Shown piece after piece: positions 1 to 7,457 of a DNA stretch of 64,000 nt. Every line of letters starts with the position of its first letter. Position 1 is the stretch's first letter. Position numbers and translations under genes: made by a program. Source of the stretch: UBA5796 sp040752455 (GTDB taxonomy: Bacteria; Chloroflexota; Anaerolineae; Anaerolineales; Villigracilaceae); assembly GCA_049324115.1 (NCBI GenBank), contig JBMOMN010000036.1, positions 1 through 64,000 on the forward strand, written 5' to 3'. Below the pieces are notes generated by a model. It was not told where the DNA came from. It searched no databases and worked only from the letters and a program-made list of their open reading frames with translations.

Positions 1-87
1 GTGCTGATCGTGCTGGCCTACGGTCCGCAGTTGTTCGAGCAGATCAGGAACATCGCCCTCACCTCCCCCGGTTTCAGGGTCTGGTAA
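1..87 (+). CDS. C-terminal end of an unidentified membrane protein (partial)
   Basis: The window opens inside a reading frame that ends with TAA at 85-87. The 28 visible residues start hydrophobic and end with a short polar tail finishing Phe-Arg-Val-Trp, as at the C-terminus of an integral membrane protein. The next gene is a redox fusion protein on the same strand, so a respiratory membrane subunit is plausible, but the fragment is too short to assign to a family. Confidence 0.5.
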   Translation: MLIVLAYGPQLFEQIRNIALTSPGFRVW

Positions 88-98
88 CGGGCTGTCGC

Positions 99-139
99 GT
101 AGTGCGTATTGCGAACCTGGGGATCGTAATACGCACTAC
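99..139. repeat. Long perfect-stem palindrome between two redox genes
   Basis: Bases 99-114 and 124-139 are complementary at 15 of 16 positions around a 9-base centre. There is no T-run after it, so it is not an obvious intrinsic terminator. It resembles the many other dispersed palindromes in this window. Confidence 0.7.
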
Positions 140-180
140 ACTTTGAAACAAGTTTCGGCTTCCTGGAGCACAAAAGCCGC

Positions 181-2511
181 ATGGCCGCCCCCTCCCCTTT
201 TACCAAAAAACTCGAAGAGCAAAACCCCGCTGTAGATTGGGATACCCGTCTAGGCGCCCCCTCCCGCAAGCTCCTGGCGGGGTTGGAACGCCTGTCCCTG
301 GCCGTCGAAAAACCGCTCGGCAGGGTCATCGGCGACCCGCGCTTCAACCCGCTCTACCACACCGGCACGATCACTGTTTTTTTGCTCCTGGTCATCCTGC
401 TGACCGGCATTTATCTCTTCCTGTTTTACCCCTTCGGGTTCACGGTCTCCTACGAAGCCGTCGCCCGGATCGAATCCAACCTGGTCGGGCGCGTCATCCG
501 CGCCTTGCACCGCTACGCCTCCGACGCGGCCGTCATCGCGGCCCTGCTGCACGGCTGGCGCACCTTCTTCCAGGATCGCTTCCGCGGGGCGCGCTGGCTG
601 GCCTGGCTGACCGGGATGGGCATGGCCGCGGCCGTCTGGGCTGTCGGCGTGACCGGTTACTGGCTGATCTGGGATTCCAACGCCCAACTCCTGAACCAGA
701 CCCTGTTCGACCTTTTCGATTCGTTCGCCGCCGGGACCCGTTTCCTGGTCCGGTTCATCGTCACCGCCACCGCCGAAACCGACTGGATCTTCATGCTGCT
801 GGTGCTGGCCGTCCACCTGGGGCTTTCGATATTGACCGGGCTGTTCCTGTGGTGGCATTTCAAGCGCTTAAAAAGGGCCAAATGGTTCCCGCCGCGTTAT
901 TGGATCTTCACCCTCGGCGGCGTCCTGCTGCTGACGGCCGCCCTCTTCCCGGTCGGGATGCTGCCCCCCGCCAACCCGACCCTGCTCCCCGGCCGCGCCC
1001 CGCTCGACCTGTTCTACCTGGCTTACATCCCCGCCGCCCTGCGCCAGCCCGCAGCCTTCTGGAGCGTCAGCCTCGCCCTGGTCGCCGCCGTCTCCGTCCT
1101 GCCCTGGCTGATGAAGCGACGCAAACCGCTCGATCCGGTCCATCTCAACCTCGACCACTGCGACGGGTGTACCCTGTGCGAGCGGGACTGCCCCTATTTG
1201 GCTATCCGCATGGTCGAGCGCACCGACGGAAAACACCACAAATTCCAGGCCGAAATAGATTCCAGGCTATGCGTCTCGTGCGGCGTGTGTCTCGGCAGTT
1301 GCCCCGAAAACGCCCTCTCGTTCGGGGGCCTGCCCCTCGATCCGCTCTGGGAGCAAACCGTCCAGCGCGTTAGCCAACGCAAAGGTCAGGATGTCAAAGT
1401 CATCTTCACCTGCGAGCGTCACGCCCAAATCGGCGCAAAATCCGGCCTGACCGAAGGCGACGGCAGCCTGGTCGTCCCGCTCACCTGCGTCGCCATGGCC
1501 CACCCCAACCTGGCCGCCCAGGCATTGCAGAGCGGGGCTGCCGAAGTCCGGTTCATCGGCTGCCCGCCCGAAGACTGCGCCAACCGCGAAGGCAACCTGT
1601 GGATGCAGCAGCGGCTGTCCGGCGAACGCCTGCCCAGGCTCAAACCCGGCTTCAGTGAAAAAATCCGCACCAGTTGGGCCGCCCCGACCGATTTCCTGCG
1701 GGCGCTCCGGGAACCGGCCCAAAATCCCGCCACCGCTTACGGCCCCGCTCCGTTCCCAAAACATGCCCGATCCATCCTGGCCCTGGTCGGCGTCCTGGCT
1801 GTCTCAGCCGCCTTGGTGCTGGGCCTCAACCAATGGACATTCCAACCCTTCGCGGCGGATTCCGCGACCCTGGCCGTGACCCTCGCCCACCGCAGCGGAT
1901 ACCCGCTCAAGGGCGTCCCAGCCCAGGCGGACCCGGACCTGTCCCTCGACACCCCGACCCGCCTCACGCTGACGGTCGATTCCGAGACCCTGCTCGACGA
2001 GGTTTACCCCATGAGCGGCAGCGGGTTCTCGCACGCGGCTTACGTTTTCGAGCAGATCCCGGTCACGACCGGCGAACACCGCGTCACCCTGACCCTCTAC
2101 GACCGCCCCGACCCCGCCCTCGGGCAGGTCATCTTCGACAAATCCGTGACCTTCGACCCGCGCCAGGTGGTCAACCTGCAATTCAGGGACGACAACCTGG
2201 GCGGCGACCCGCTGCGCGGCGAAAGCCTGTACTACGAGACCTCGGTCGGCACCAACGCCGGCTGCCGCCTGTGCCACTCGCTCGACCCGGATGTAGTCCT
2301 GGTCGGCCCATCCTTCGACGGGATTGCCACCCGCGCCGCCAGCCGCGTGCCGGGACTCTCCGCAGAGGACTACCTCCGCCAGTCCATTTTGGAGCCGAAC
2401 GCTTACGTCGTCCCCGGTTTCCCCGCCGGGCAGATGGTACAAAACCTGGGCGACATCCTGTCCGAAGAACAGATTGACGACCTGGTTGCTTTCCTGTTGA
2501 CCTTTAAATAA
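181..2511 (+). CDS. Cytochrome b / 2[4Fe-4S] ferredoxin / MvhD-like / cytochrome c fusion
   Basis: A 776-residue chain joins four redox modules. Residues about 60-310 form a cytochrome b-type membrane domain with two His pairs spaced 14 (H110/H124 and H212/H226), the usual bis-heme b pattern. A dicluster ferredoxin follows (C327, C330, C333, C337; C364, C367, C370, C374). Next is a domain like the MvhD/FlpD hydrogenase Fe-S subunit, with C411, C436, C461 and C466 as candidate [2Fe-2S] ligands. One membrane helix (about 585-605) precedes an extracytoplasmic domain ending in a single c-type heme site, Cys695-x-x-Cys698-His699. The order suggests electrons crossing the membrane between cytoplasmic Fe-S clusters and an outside cytochrome c. 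Direction and partner are unknown. The ribosome site is weak (GGAG 12 bases upstream). Confidence 0.85.
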   Translation: MAAPSPFTKKLEEQNPAVDWDTRLGAPSRKLLAGLERLSLAVEKPLGRVIGDPRFNPLYHTGTITVFLLLVILLTGIYLFLFYPFGFTVSYEAVARIESNLVGRVIRALHRYASDAAVIAALLHGWRTFFQDRFRGARWLAWLTGMGMAAAVWAVGVTGYWLIWDSNAQLLNQTLFDLFDSFAAGTRFLVRFIVTATAETDWIFMLLVLAVHLGLSILTGLFLWWHFKRLKRAKWFPPRYWIFTLGGVLLLTAALFPVGMLPPANPTLLPGRAPLDLFYLAYIPAALRQPAAFWSVSLALVAAVSVLPWLMKRRKPLDPVHLNLDHCDGCTLCERDCPYLAIRMVERTDGKHHKFQAEIDSRLCVSCGVCLGSCPENALSFGGLPLDPLWEQTVQRVSQRKGQDVKVIFTCERHAQIGAKSGLTEGDGSLVVPLTCVAMAHPNLAAQALQSGAAEVRFIGCPPEDCANREGNLWMQQRLSGERLPRLKPGFSEKIRTSWAAPTDFLRALREPAQNPATAYGPAPFPKHARSILALVGVLAVSAALVLGLNQWTFQPFAADSATLAVTLAHRSGYPLKGVPAQADPDLSLDTPTRLTLTVDSETLLDEVYPMSGSGFSHAAYVFEQIPVTTGEHRVTLTLYDRPDPALGQVIFDKSVTFDPRQVVNLQFRDDNLGGDPLRGESLYYETSVGTNAGCRLCHSLDPDVVLVGPSFDGIATRAASRVPGLSAEDYLRQSILEPNAYVVPGFPAGQMVQNLGDILSEEQIDDLVAFLLTFK

Positions 2512-2515
2512 AACT

Positions 2516-2544
2516 GGCTCTTCCGTAACAAACGGGAAAGAGCC
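2516..2544 (+). terminator. Hairpin after the redox fusion gene
   Basis: GGCTCTTCCGT and ACGGGAAAGAGCC pair around a short AACAA loop five bases after the stop codon. There is no strong T-run. The hairpin is also the first part of a dispersed repeat found inverted near 60.8 kb. Confidence 0.5.
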
Positions 2545-2613
2545 TAAACACAAAGTTCACAAAGGCGCTCAAAGGGAAAAAAGCGCCTTGCCGAAAAGAT
2601 TTTCCATCGTTGA
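2516..2613 (+). repeat. Dispersed repeat, copy 1 (inverted partner at 60781-60880)
   Basis: The roughly 98 bases here match the reverse complement of 60781-60880 at most positions, with a few substitutions and small gaps. Both copies keep the GGCTCTTCCG hairpin and a second block around AAGCGCCTTGCCG. It codes for nothing. Confidence 0.75.
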
Positions 2614-2914
2614 ATTTTGTTACCGGACAAAACCAAAACCTTAACGCGAATTCCGCGAAAGGAGCGAATTTCACGAATTTATTTCCAAAACATTTACGTT
2701 ACATCGTATCCGCAAGGGTATTCGCCAAATCTGCGTAACGTGTGCCCGTCAGGGTATTCGCGTTGAATAAGGGTTTTCTCAAAACTTTGTCTGGTAGAGA
2801 GTTTTCAAAAACATTCGCGTCATTCGCCTAATCCGCGAAATTCGCGTTGAAAAAAAGGTTTTCACAAAAAAAAGCTCGATGCCTTCGCAAGGTTGACTGG
2901 ATGCCTTCAGCGAC
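2614..2914. other. AT-richer intergenic stretch with short degenerate repeats
   Basis: There is no convincing coding potential. The stretch holds several diverged copies of words such as TTCGCG-TTGAA, GCGAATT and GGTATTCGC in both orientations. It looks like decayed repeat sequence. No promoter or RNA was recognised. Confidence 0.5.
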
Positions 2915-3346
2915 TCACTCCTGGTTTGGATAAGCCGTCTCGATTTCCTCGGTGTCGAACCCCTCGGCCATCCGGGTCCCGTACAGTTCGCCGTTGACGG
3001 TGACGGTGTAGAGCGCCGTGCCGTGCAAGTCCTCGATCGGCCCGCTGACGGTCCACCACTCGACCGAGAGCTGGTTCCCCTCCAACGTACCGGTCCCCTC
3101 CTGGACGTAACCGGTCACCAGCCAGTAGAGCAAGAACTGACCGGGCTGGCTGCCAGCCTTGACCGTCAGGCGGCCGCCGTATTCCTGATCGAAAAAATCC
3201 ACGCCGTTTAGGGCGTACTCACCCACAATATCCGGCACGTTATCGGCGGGGGCATCCGCACCGACGGGTTGTGGGTTGGATCTCCTGGCGCAGGCAGACA
3301 GGGCCAGCGAGGCGACCAGCAGTAGAACGAGAGCAACGCGTTTCAT
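2915..3346 (-). CDS. Small secreted lipoprotein, unknown function
   Basis: The protein is 143 residues from the chosen ATG at 3346, which has GAGG six bases upstream. A start four codons earlier (3358) is possible but has no spaced ribosome site. The N-terminus is a lipoprotein signal: basic MKR, a hydrophobic stretch, and a Leu-Ser-Ala-Cys lipobox with Cys near residue 19. The mature part is acidic and predicted beta-rich, with several Trp and Tyr residues. No family was recognised. It is probably anchored on the outer face of the membrane. It stands alone, transcribed opposite to both neighbours. Confidence 0.75.
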   Translation of the reverse strand: MKRVALVLLLVASLALSACARRSNPQPVGADAPADNVPDIVGEYALNGVDFFDQEYGGRLTVKAGSQPGQFLLYWLVTGYVQEGTGTLEGNQLSVEWWTVSGPIEDLHGTALYTVTVNGELYGTRMAEGFDTEEIETAYPNQE

Positions 3347-3437
3347 CGAAATCCTCATTTCCTGAAAAGAATTGGCGTCATTTTATCTCACTCGCCAAAA
3401 TACAGAAAGAGCGACTAAAGTCAATCCTGTTTCGTTA

Positions 3438-3489
3438 CGGAGTCCGAAGTCTCCAGACTTCGGGCGAAATCGGGAGATTTCACGCTCCG
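3438..3489 (+). repeat. Two-arm palindromic element upstream of the SQR-like gene
   Basis: An outer stem CGGAG/CTCCG (3438-3442 with 3485-3489) encloses two hairpins: CCGAAGTC-TCCA-GACTTCGG (3444-3463) and GAAATC-GGGA-GATTTC (3466-3481). Arms with the same CGGAGT lead and TCCW loop but different, still complementary stems occur at 35912-36033. Confidence 0.7.
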
Positions 3490-3590
3490 GGCAGTATTGC
3501 GACCAAAGTCGCACCTGCGAAATGTCAATCAGCAGGCGGCAAGGACGCTCTGTTTCGATAAATTCGTGCTCATAGAAAGGAGAAAATTTT

Positions 3591-5027
3591 ATGGCAAAGA
3601 TCGTTGTTATTGGCGCCGGGTTCGCCGGTCACACCGCAGCCCTGTACCTGGGTAACAAGCTGGGGAAGAGTCATAGCGTGACTGTCGTCAACAAATTCGA
3701 CAGCTTCGCTTACATCCCCTCCTGGATCTGGGTCGGCGTGGGCCACATGAAACCCGAAAAGACCACCTTCAAGTTGAAGCCGGTCTACGACAGGATGAAC
3801 GTCAAGTTCGTGCTTGGCAGCGCCACCGAAGTGCATCCCGACCAGGGCGACCAGTACGTGGTGGTCAACCAGGATGACGGCCACACCGTGCGGATTGACT
3901 ACGACTACCTGCTGATCGCCACCGGGCCGAAACTCAACTTCGACGGGACGCCCGGCCTCGGCCCCGAGAAGGGATTCACCTCCTCGGTCTGTTCCCTGCC
4001 ACACGTCATCCAGACCCGCGACCGCTATCTCGAAATGGTCGAGCGGATGAAGAAAGGCGAACACGTCAAAATGGTGATCGGCACCGGGCATCCCGGCGCG
4101 ACCTGCCAGGGCGCGGCCTTCGAGTACATCGTCAACGTCCACAAAGACCTGGTCAAGAAAGGCGTGCGCGACAAAGCCGAATTGCTGTGGCTCTCGAACG
4201 AGCGCGCCCTGGGCGACTTCGGCGTGCGCGGCGTCCACTTCAAGCAGAAGGGGGAGGTCGTCAGCAGCGAAGACTTCATTTCCGCCGTCTTCAAGGATCA
4301 CGGGATCAAGTGGCAGGTCCAGACCGGCGTAACCCGCGTGGACGAGAAGAAGATCTACTGGGAGAACTACGCCGGGGAGCGCGGCGAGACCGACTACGAT
4401 TTCGCCATGCTCATCCCGCAGTTCCTCGGCCAGCCGATGAAATACGTCGGCAAAGGCGGGCAGGATGTCTCCGAAAAGGTGGTCAACAAAGCCGGCTTCG
4501 TGCTGGTGGACGGCATCTACGGCCTGGGCTACGACGTGCTCGAACGCAACCCGGACGCCTGGCCCTCGCAATACCAGAACCCCAACTACCCGAACATCTT
4601 CGCCGCCGGGATCGCCTTCGCCCCTCCGGGACCCATCTCCCGCCCGTTCACCAACCCCAACGGGCTGGCGATCTCCGCCGCCCCGCCGCGCACCGGCATG
4701 GTCTCCGGGATCATCGGGCGCATCGTGGCCCTCAACATCGTGGACCTGGTCAAGCGCGGCCGCATGACCCACTCCGAGCGCATGTCCGAGATGGTGGCGG
4801 CCTGCATCGCTTCGATGGGCGATTCGCTCCGGGACGGCAACGCGGCGGTCATGGTCATCTACCCCGTCGTCCCGAACATGAAGCGCTTCCCCAACGAGGA
4901 GGGCCGGGATATGTTCGTCTCGCACATGGAGATGGGCGTCAGCGGCGCGTGGATGAAGCGTATGCTCCACGAAACCTTCATCTGGAAATTGCGCGCCCTG
5001 CCCGGCTGGAAGATCATCCCCGAATAA
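3591..5027 (+). CDS. Sulfide:quinone oxidoreductase-like flavoprotein
   Basis: The 478-residue protein starts with an FAD-binding Gly8-Ala-Gly10-Phe-Ala-Gly motif and has the overall layout of the SQR/type-II NADH dehydrogenase family, ending in an amphipathic C-terminus suited to membrane attachment. C134 and C172 sit about where SQR enzymes place their first two redox cysteines. A third cysteine near residue 350 is missing, and the only other late one is C405, so the subtype is uncertain. The expected reaction is oxidation of sulfide to polysulfide with reduction of quinone at the cytoplasmic membrane. The ribosome site is AAAGGAG. Cytochrome bd lies downstream, fitting a sulfide-tolerant respiratory branch. 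Confidence 0.75.
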   Translation: MAKIVVIGAGFAGHTAALYLGNKLGKSHSVTVVNKFDSFAYIPSWIWVGVGHMKPEKTTFKLKPVYDRMNVKFVLGSATEVHPDQGDQYVVVNQDDGHTVRIDYDYLLIATGPKLNFDGTPGLGPEKGFTSSVCSLPHVIQTRDRYLEMVERMKKGEHVKMVIGTGHPGATCQGAAFEYIVNVHKDLVKKGVRDKAELLWLSNERALGDFGVRGVHFKQKGEVVSSEDFISAVFKDHGIKWQVQTGVTRVDEKKIYWENYAGERGETDYDFAMLIPQFLGQPMKYVGKGGQDVSEKVVNKAGFVLVDGIYGLGYDVLERNPDAWPSQYQNPNYPNIFAAGIAFAPPGPISRPFTNPNGLAISAAPPRTGMVSGIIGRIVALNIVDLVKRGRMTHSERMSEMVAACIASMGDSLRDGNAAVMVIYPVVPNMKRFPNEEGRDMFVSHMEMGVSGAWMKRMLHETFIWKLRALPGWKIIPE

Positions 5028-5041
5028 GAAAGGAGGCCAAA

Positions 5042-5158
5042 ATGGAGATCACGCCCAAAGACAAATTCTGGATGAACTTCAAACTCTACCAGCTCTGGCG
5101 TTTCATCGTGCTGAACATCAAAATCCTGAAAGCTGTTGACCACAGCAAACGTTCCTGA
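5042..5158 (+). CDS. 38-residue basic small protein coupled to the SQR-like gene
   Basis: An ATG at 5042 preceded by GAAAGGAGG begins a 38-codon frame ending in TGA at 5158, only 14 bases after the SQR-like stop. The peptide is rich in Lys, Phe, Trp, Ile and Leu, with an amphipathic central helix (residues about 10-32). An intrinsic terminator follows directly, so the two genes form one transcript. No family was recognised. A membrane-surface helper for the flavoprotein is a guess from position only. Confidence 0.6.
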   Translation: MEITPKDKFWMNFKLYQLWRFIVLNIKILKAVDHSKRS

Positions 5159-5179
5159 TGCACATTTCTCCTTGGTTTG

Positions 5180-5217
5180 AAAGGGCCTGACCGGTATCCG
5201 GCAGGTCCTTTCATTTT
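5180..5217 (+). terminator. Intrinsic terminator of the SQR-like operon
   Basis: AAAGGGCCTGACCGG (5180-5194) pairs with CCGGCAGGTCCTTT (5198-5211) across a 3-base loop, followed by CATTTT. Confidence 0.8.
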
Positions 5218-5249
5218 GCCCGTTCTTTGTGAAAATACTCATCTAAACC

Positions 5250-5293
5250 TTGACAAAAGCAGTAAGGGTTGTTAGAATTTGTTATATATAACA
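5250..5293 (+). promoter_or_regulatory. Sigma-70-type promoter with overlapping palindromic operator
   Basis: TTGACA (5250-5255), a 17-base spacer and TAGAAT (5273-5278) make a near-consensus promoter. A perfect 14-base palindrome, TGTTATATATAACA (5280-5293), lies over the predicted start site. The first gene downstream is the Rrf2-type regulator, so autoregulation through this site is likely. Confidence 0.7.
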
Positions 5294-5372
5294 CAAACGT
5301 AACAGCCGTGACCCGCCGACCAACCTCGCATCGAAAACGTTTCAATGAACATCGCAACTGAGTGGTTTACCG

Positions 5373-5484
5373 ATAGACATCTTGCAAAGTCAGCAATGCT
5401 TCGCTTTTGGCGAAGTCCGTGGCGACGCATCCTGAGGATGTGTCGGCTCGAGACAGCGGCAAGGCGACAATGCAAGAGGTCTAT
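5373..5484. repeat. MITE-like 112-bp element in the Rrf2 leader
   Basis: Terminal inverted repeats ATAGACATCTTGCA (5373-5386) and TGCAAGAGGTCTAT (5471-5484) match at 13 of 14 positions. Inside are two hairpins, GCTTCGC-TTTT-GGCGAAGT and GACGCATCC-TGA-GGATGTGTC. There is no reading frame and no clear target duplication. It lies between the promoter and the regulator gene, so it would be transcribed in the leader. Confidence 0.65.
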
Positions 5485-5565
5485 TGTTATTTAATGCACA
5501 ACTCCGAGGATAAATTAATACAATGTCTGTTATGATTTCCCGTTGCAAGGAGTCGAAGTCCTGAC

Positions 5566-6006
5566 ATGCTCCAAATCAACCGTCAAACAGATTACGCCAT
5601 TCGAGTGGTACTGGCGCTCGCCAAATATCCCCAGCGGACGCGGCTGGCTTCGGCGACGATCCAGCGCGAGATGTTGATCCCCAAGGCGTTCATGGCCCGG
5701 ATCGTAGCCCAATTGGCGGCAAGCGGCCTGGTACAAACCTTCGCCGGGCGCGATGGCGGACTGGAACTCCCCTGCCCCGCTTCGGAGATCACCATCAGGG
5801 ATGTCGTGGAGGTGTTCGAGGGGCCGATCCTCCTCTCCGAATGCCTCGAATCCCGCGGGGAGGATGACTGCCCATTCCGCGTCGATTGCCCGGTCCGCTC
5901 GAAATGGGGCCGCGTCCAGGCAGCCATGCTGCGGGAAATGGCCTCCATCACGTTCGAAGACCTGGCCATGGAGGCTTTAGCCATCCCGCTGGCTGTCCCG
6001 GCATAA
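5566..6006 (+). CDS. Rrf2-family [2Fe-2S]-sensing transcriptional regulator
   Basis: The protein has 146 residues, the usual Rrf2 size. It begins with the typical winged-helix N-terminus (Met-Leu-Gln-Ile, then TDYAIR) and carries three cysteines, C93, C102 and C108, at the place where IscR, NsrR and RsrR hold an iron-sulfur cluster. It is expected to sense nitric oxide, redox state, or Fe-S or sulfide stress and to bind palindromic operators. It lies 48 bases upstream of cydA on the same strand, and its own promoter carries a perfect palindrome. Which signal it senses cannot be told from the sequence. Confidence 0.88.
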   Translation: MLQINRQTDYAIRVVLALAKYPQRTRLASATIQREMLIPKAFMARIVAQLAASGLVQTFAGRDGGLELPCPASEITIRDVVEVFEGPILLSECLESRGEDDCPFRVDCPVRSKWGRVQAAMLREMASITFEDLAMEALAIPLAVPA

Positions 6007-6054
6007 GTTATCCGCACGCAGGAAAAGCGTGCAAAATTTTGTAAAGGAGACTCT

Positions 6055-7446
6055 ATGGATCCAATCATTCTTTCACGGTGGCAATTTGGTCTCACGACCG
6101 TCTACCACTGGCTCTTCGTCCCGCTCACGCTCGGCCTGGGCTGGTTCGTAGCCTACATGCAGACCCGCTACTACCAGACGCGTGACGAGAACTATAAAAA
6201 GATGACGAAGTTTTGGGGCAAACTCTACCTGATCAACTTCGCCATCGGCGTCGTGACCGGTATCGTGCAGGAATTCCAATTCGGCATGAACTGGTCGGAA
6301 TACTCCCGCTTCGTGGGCGACATCTTCGGCGCGCCGCTGGCCATCGAAGCCCTGCTGGCCTTCTTCATGGAATCCACCTTCCTGGGCGTGTGGATCTTCG
6401 GCGAAGGGAAAGTCCCTGAGAAGGTGCATCTGGCCGCGATCTGGCTGGCCGCCATCGGCTCGAACCTGTCGGCCATCTGGATCCTGATCGCCAACGGCTG
6501 GATGCAGCACCCGGTCGGCTACGCCATCAACGAAGTGACCGGCCGCGCCGAAATGACCGATTTCCTCGCCGTCATCGGCAACCCCAAGGCCTGGGTCTTC
6601 GTCTGGCACACCCTGGCCGACGGACTCGCCACCGCTTCCTTCCTCATCATCGGCATCAGCGCCTGGCACCTGATCCGCAAGCAATTCACGGAAGTTTTCA
6701 AGCCTTCCTTCCAGGTGGCCGCCCTGGTGGGCACGATCGCCAGCGTGTTCGTCTTCCTGGGCGGGCACACCATGGGCCAGCACATGTACGAAGCCCAGCC
6801 GATGAAACTGGCCGCCCTCGAAGCGGTCTGGGAGACCGAGCAGCCCGCCTCCTTCTCCCTCATCACCATCGGCGACCTGACCGGCAGGCAGGAGGTCTGG
6901 TCCATCCGCATCCCCTATGCCATGAGCTTCCTGGCCTGTAACAACTTCTCCTGCGAGGTGAAAGGCGTGAACCAGTTGCAAGCGGAGTACGAGGCGGCCT
7001 ACGGCCCCGGCAATTACATCCCGCTGATGGTCGTTACCTACTGGACCTTCCGCATCATGATGACCATCGGCTTCATTATGATGGCCGCCGCGGCCTGGCT
7101 GCTCTATGCCACCCGCCGCGCCGGATACGAAAACGCAAAATGGTTCAAATTCCTGCCGTTCTGGGCGATCTTCCTGCCATACCTGGCCAACGTCAGCGGC
7201 TGGGTCTTGACCGAGATGGGCCGCCAGCCCTGGATCGTCTTCGGCCTGCTCAAGGTCCAGGACGCCGTCTCGCCCAACCTGACCGCCCTCGACCTGTGGA
7301 TCTCGCTCGTCGGCTACACCGCCGTCTACGGCGTGCTGGCGGCGGTCATGTTCGGCCTGATGAAGAAATACGCCGTCGCCGGGCCGGATGCGGCCATGCG
7401 CGAGTCGGTTGACGTTGCGCCTTCGCTCCTCGGCGCGCAAGACTAA
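6055..7446 (+). CDS. cydA: Cytochrome bd quinol oxidase subunit I
   Basis: A 463-residue multi-helix membrane protein with CydA hallmarks: H18 near the N-terminus (high-spin heme ligand), H185 in a Val-Trp-His context (heme b558 ligand), and Gly-Arg-Gln-Pro-Trp at 389-393. The quinol-binding Q-loop is the short type. It reduces oxygen to water with electrons from quinol, without proton pumping. Cytochrome bd resists sulfide, cyanide and NO, which fits the SQR-like gene and Rrf2 regulator upstream. GGAGACTCT precedes the ATG. Confidence 0.96.
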   Translation: MDPIILSRWQFGLTTVYHWLFVPLTLGLGWFVAYMQTRYYQTRDENYKKMTKFWGKLYLINFAIGVVTGIVQEFQFGMNWSEYSRFVGDIFGAPLAIEALLAFFMESTFLGVWIFGEGKVPEKVHLAAIWLAAIGSNLSAIWILIANGWMQHPVGYAINEVTGRAEMTDFLAVIGNPKAWVFVWHTLADGLATASFLIIGISAWHLIRKQFTEVFKPSFQVAALVGTIASVFVFLGGHTMGQHMYEAQPMKLAALEAVWETEQPASFSLITIGDLTGRQEVWSIRIPYAMSFLACNNFSCEVKGVNQLQAEYEAAYGPGNYIPLMVVTYWTFRIMMTIGFIMMAAAAWLLYATRRAGYENAKWFKFLPFWAIFLPYLANVSGWVLTEMGRQPWIVFGLLKVQDAVSPNLTALDLWISLVGYTAVYGVLAAVMFGLMKKYAVAGPDAAMRESVDVAPSLLGAQD

Positions 7447-7457
7447 CGGAGGCTCCC

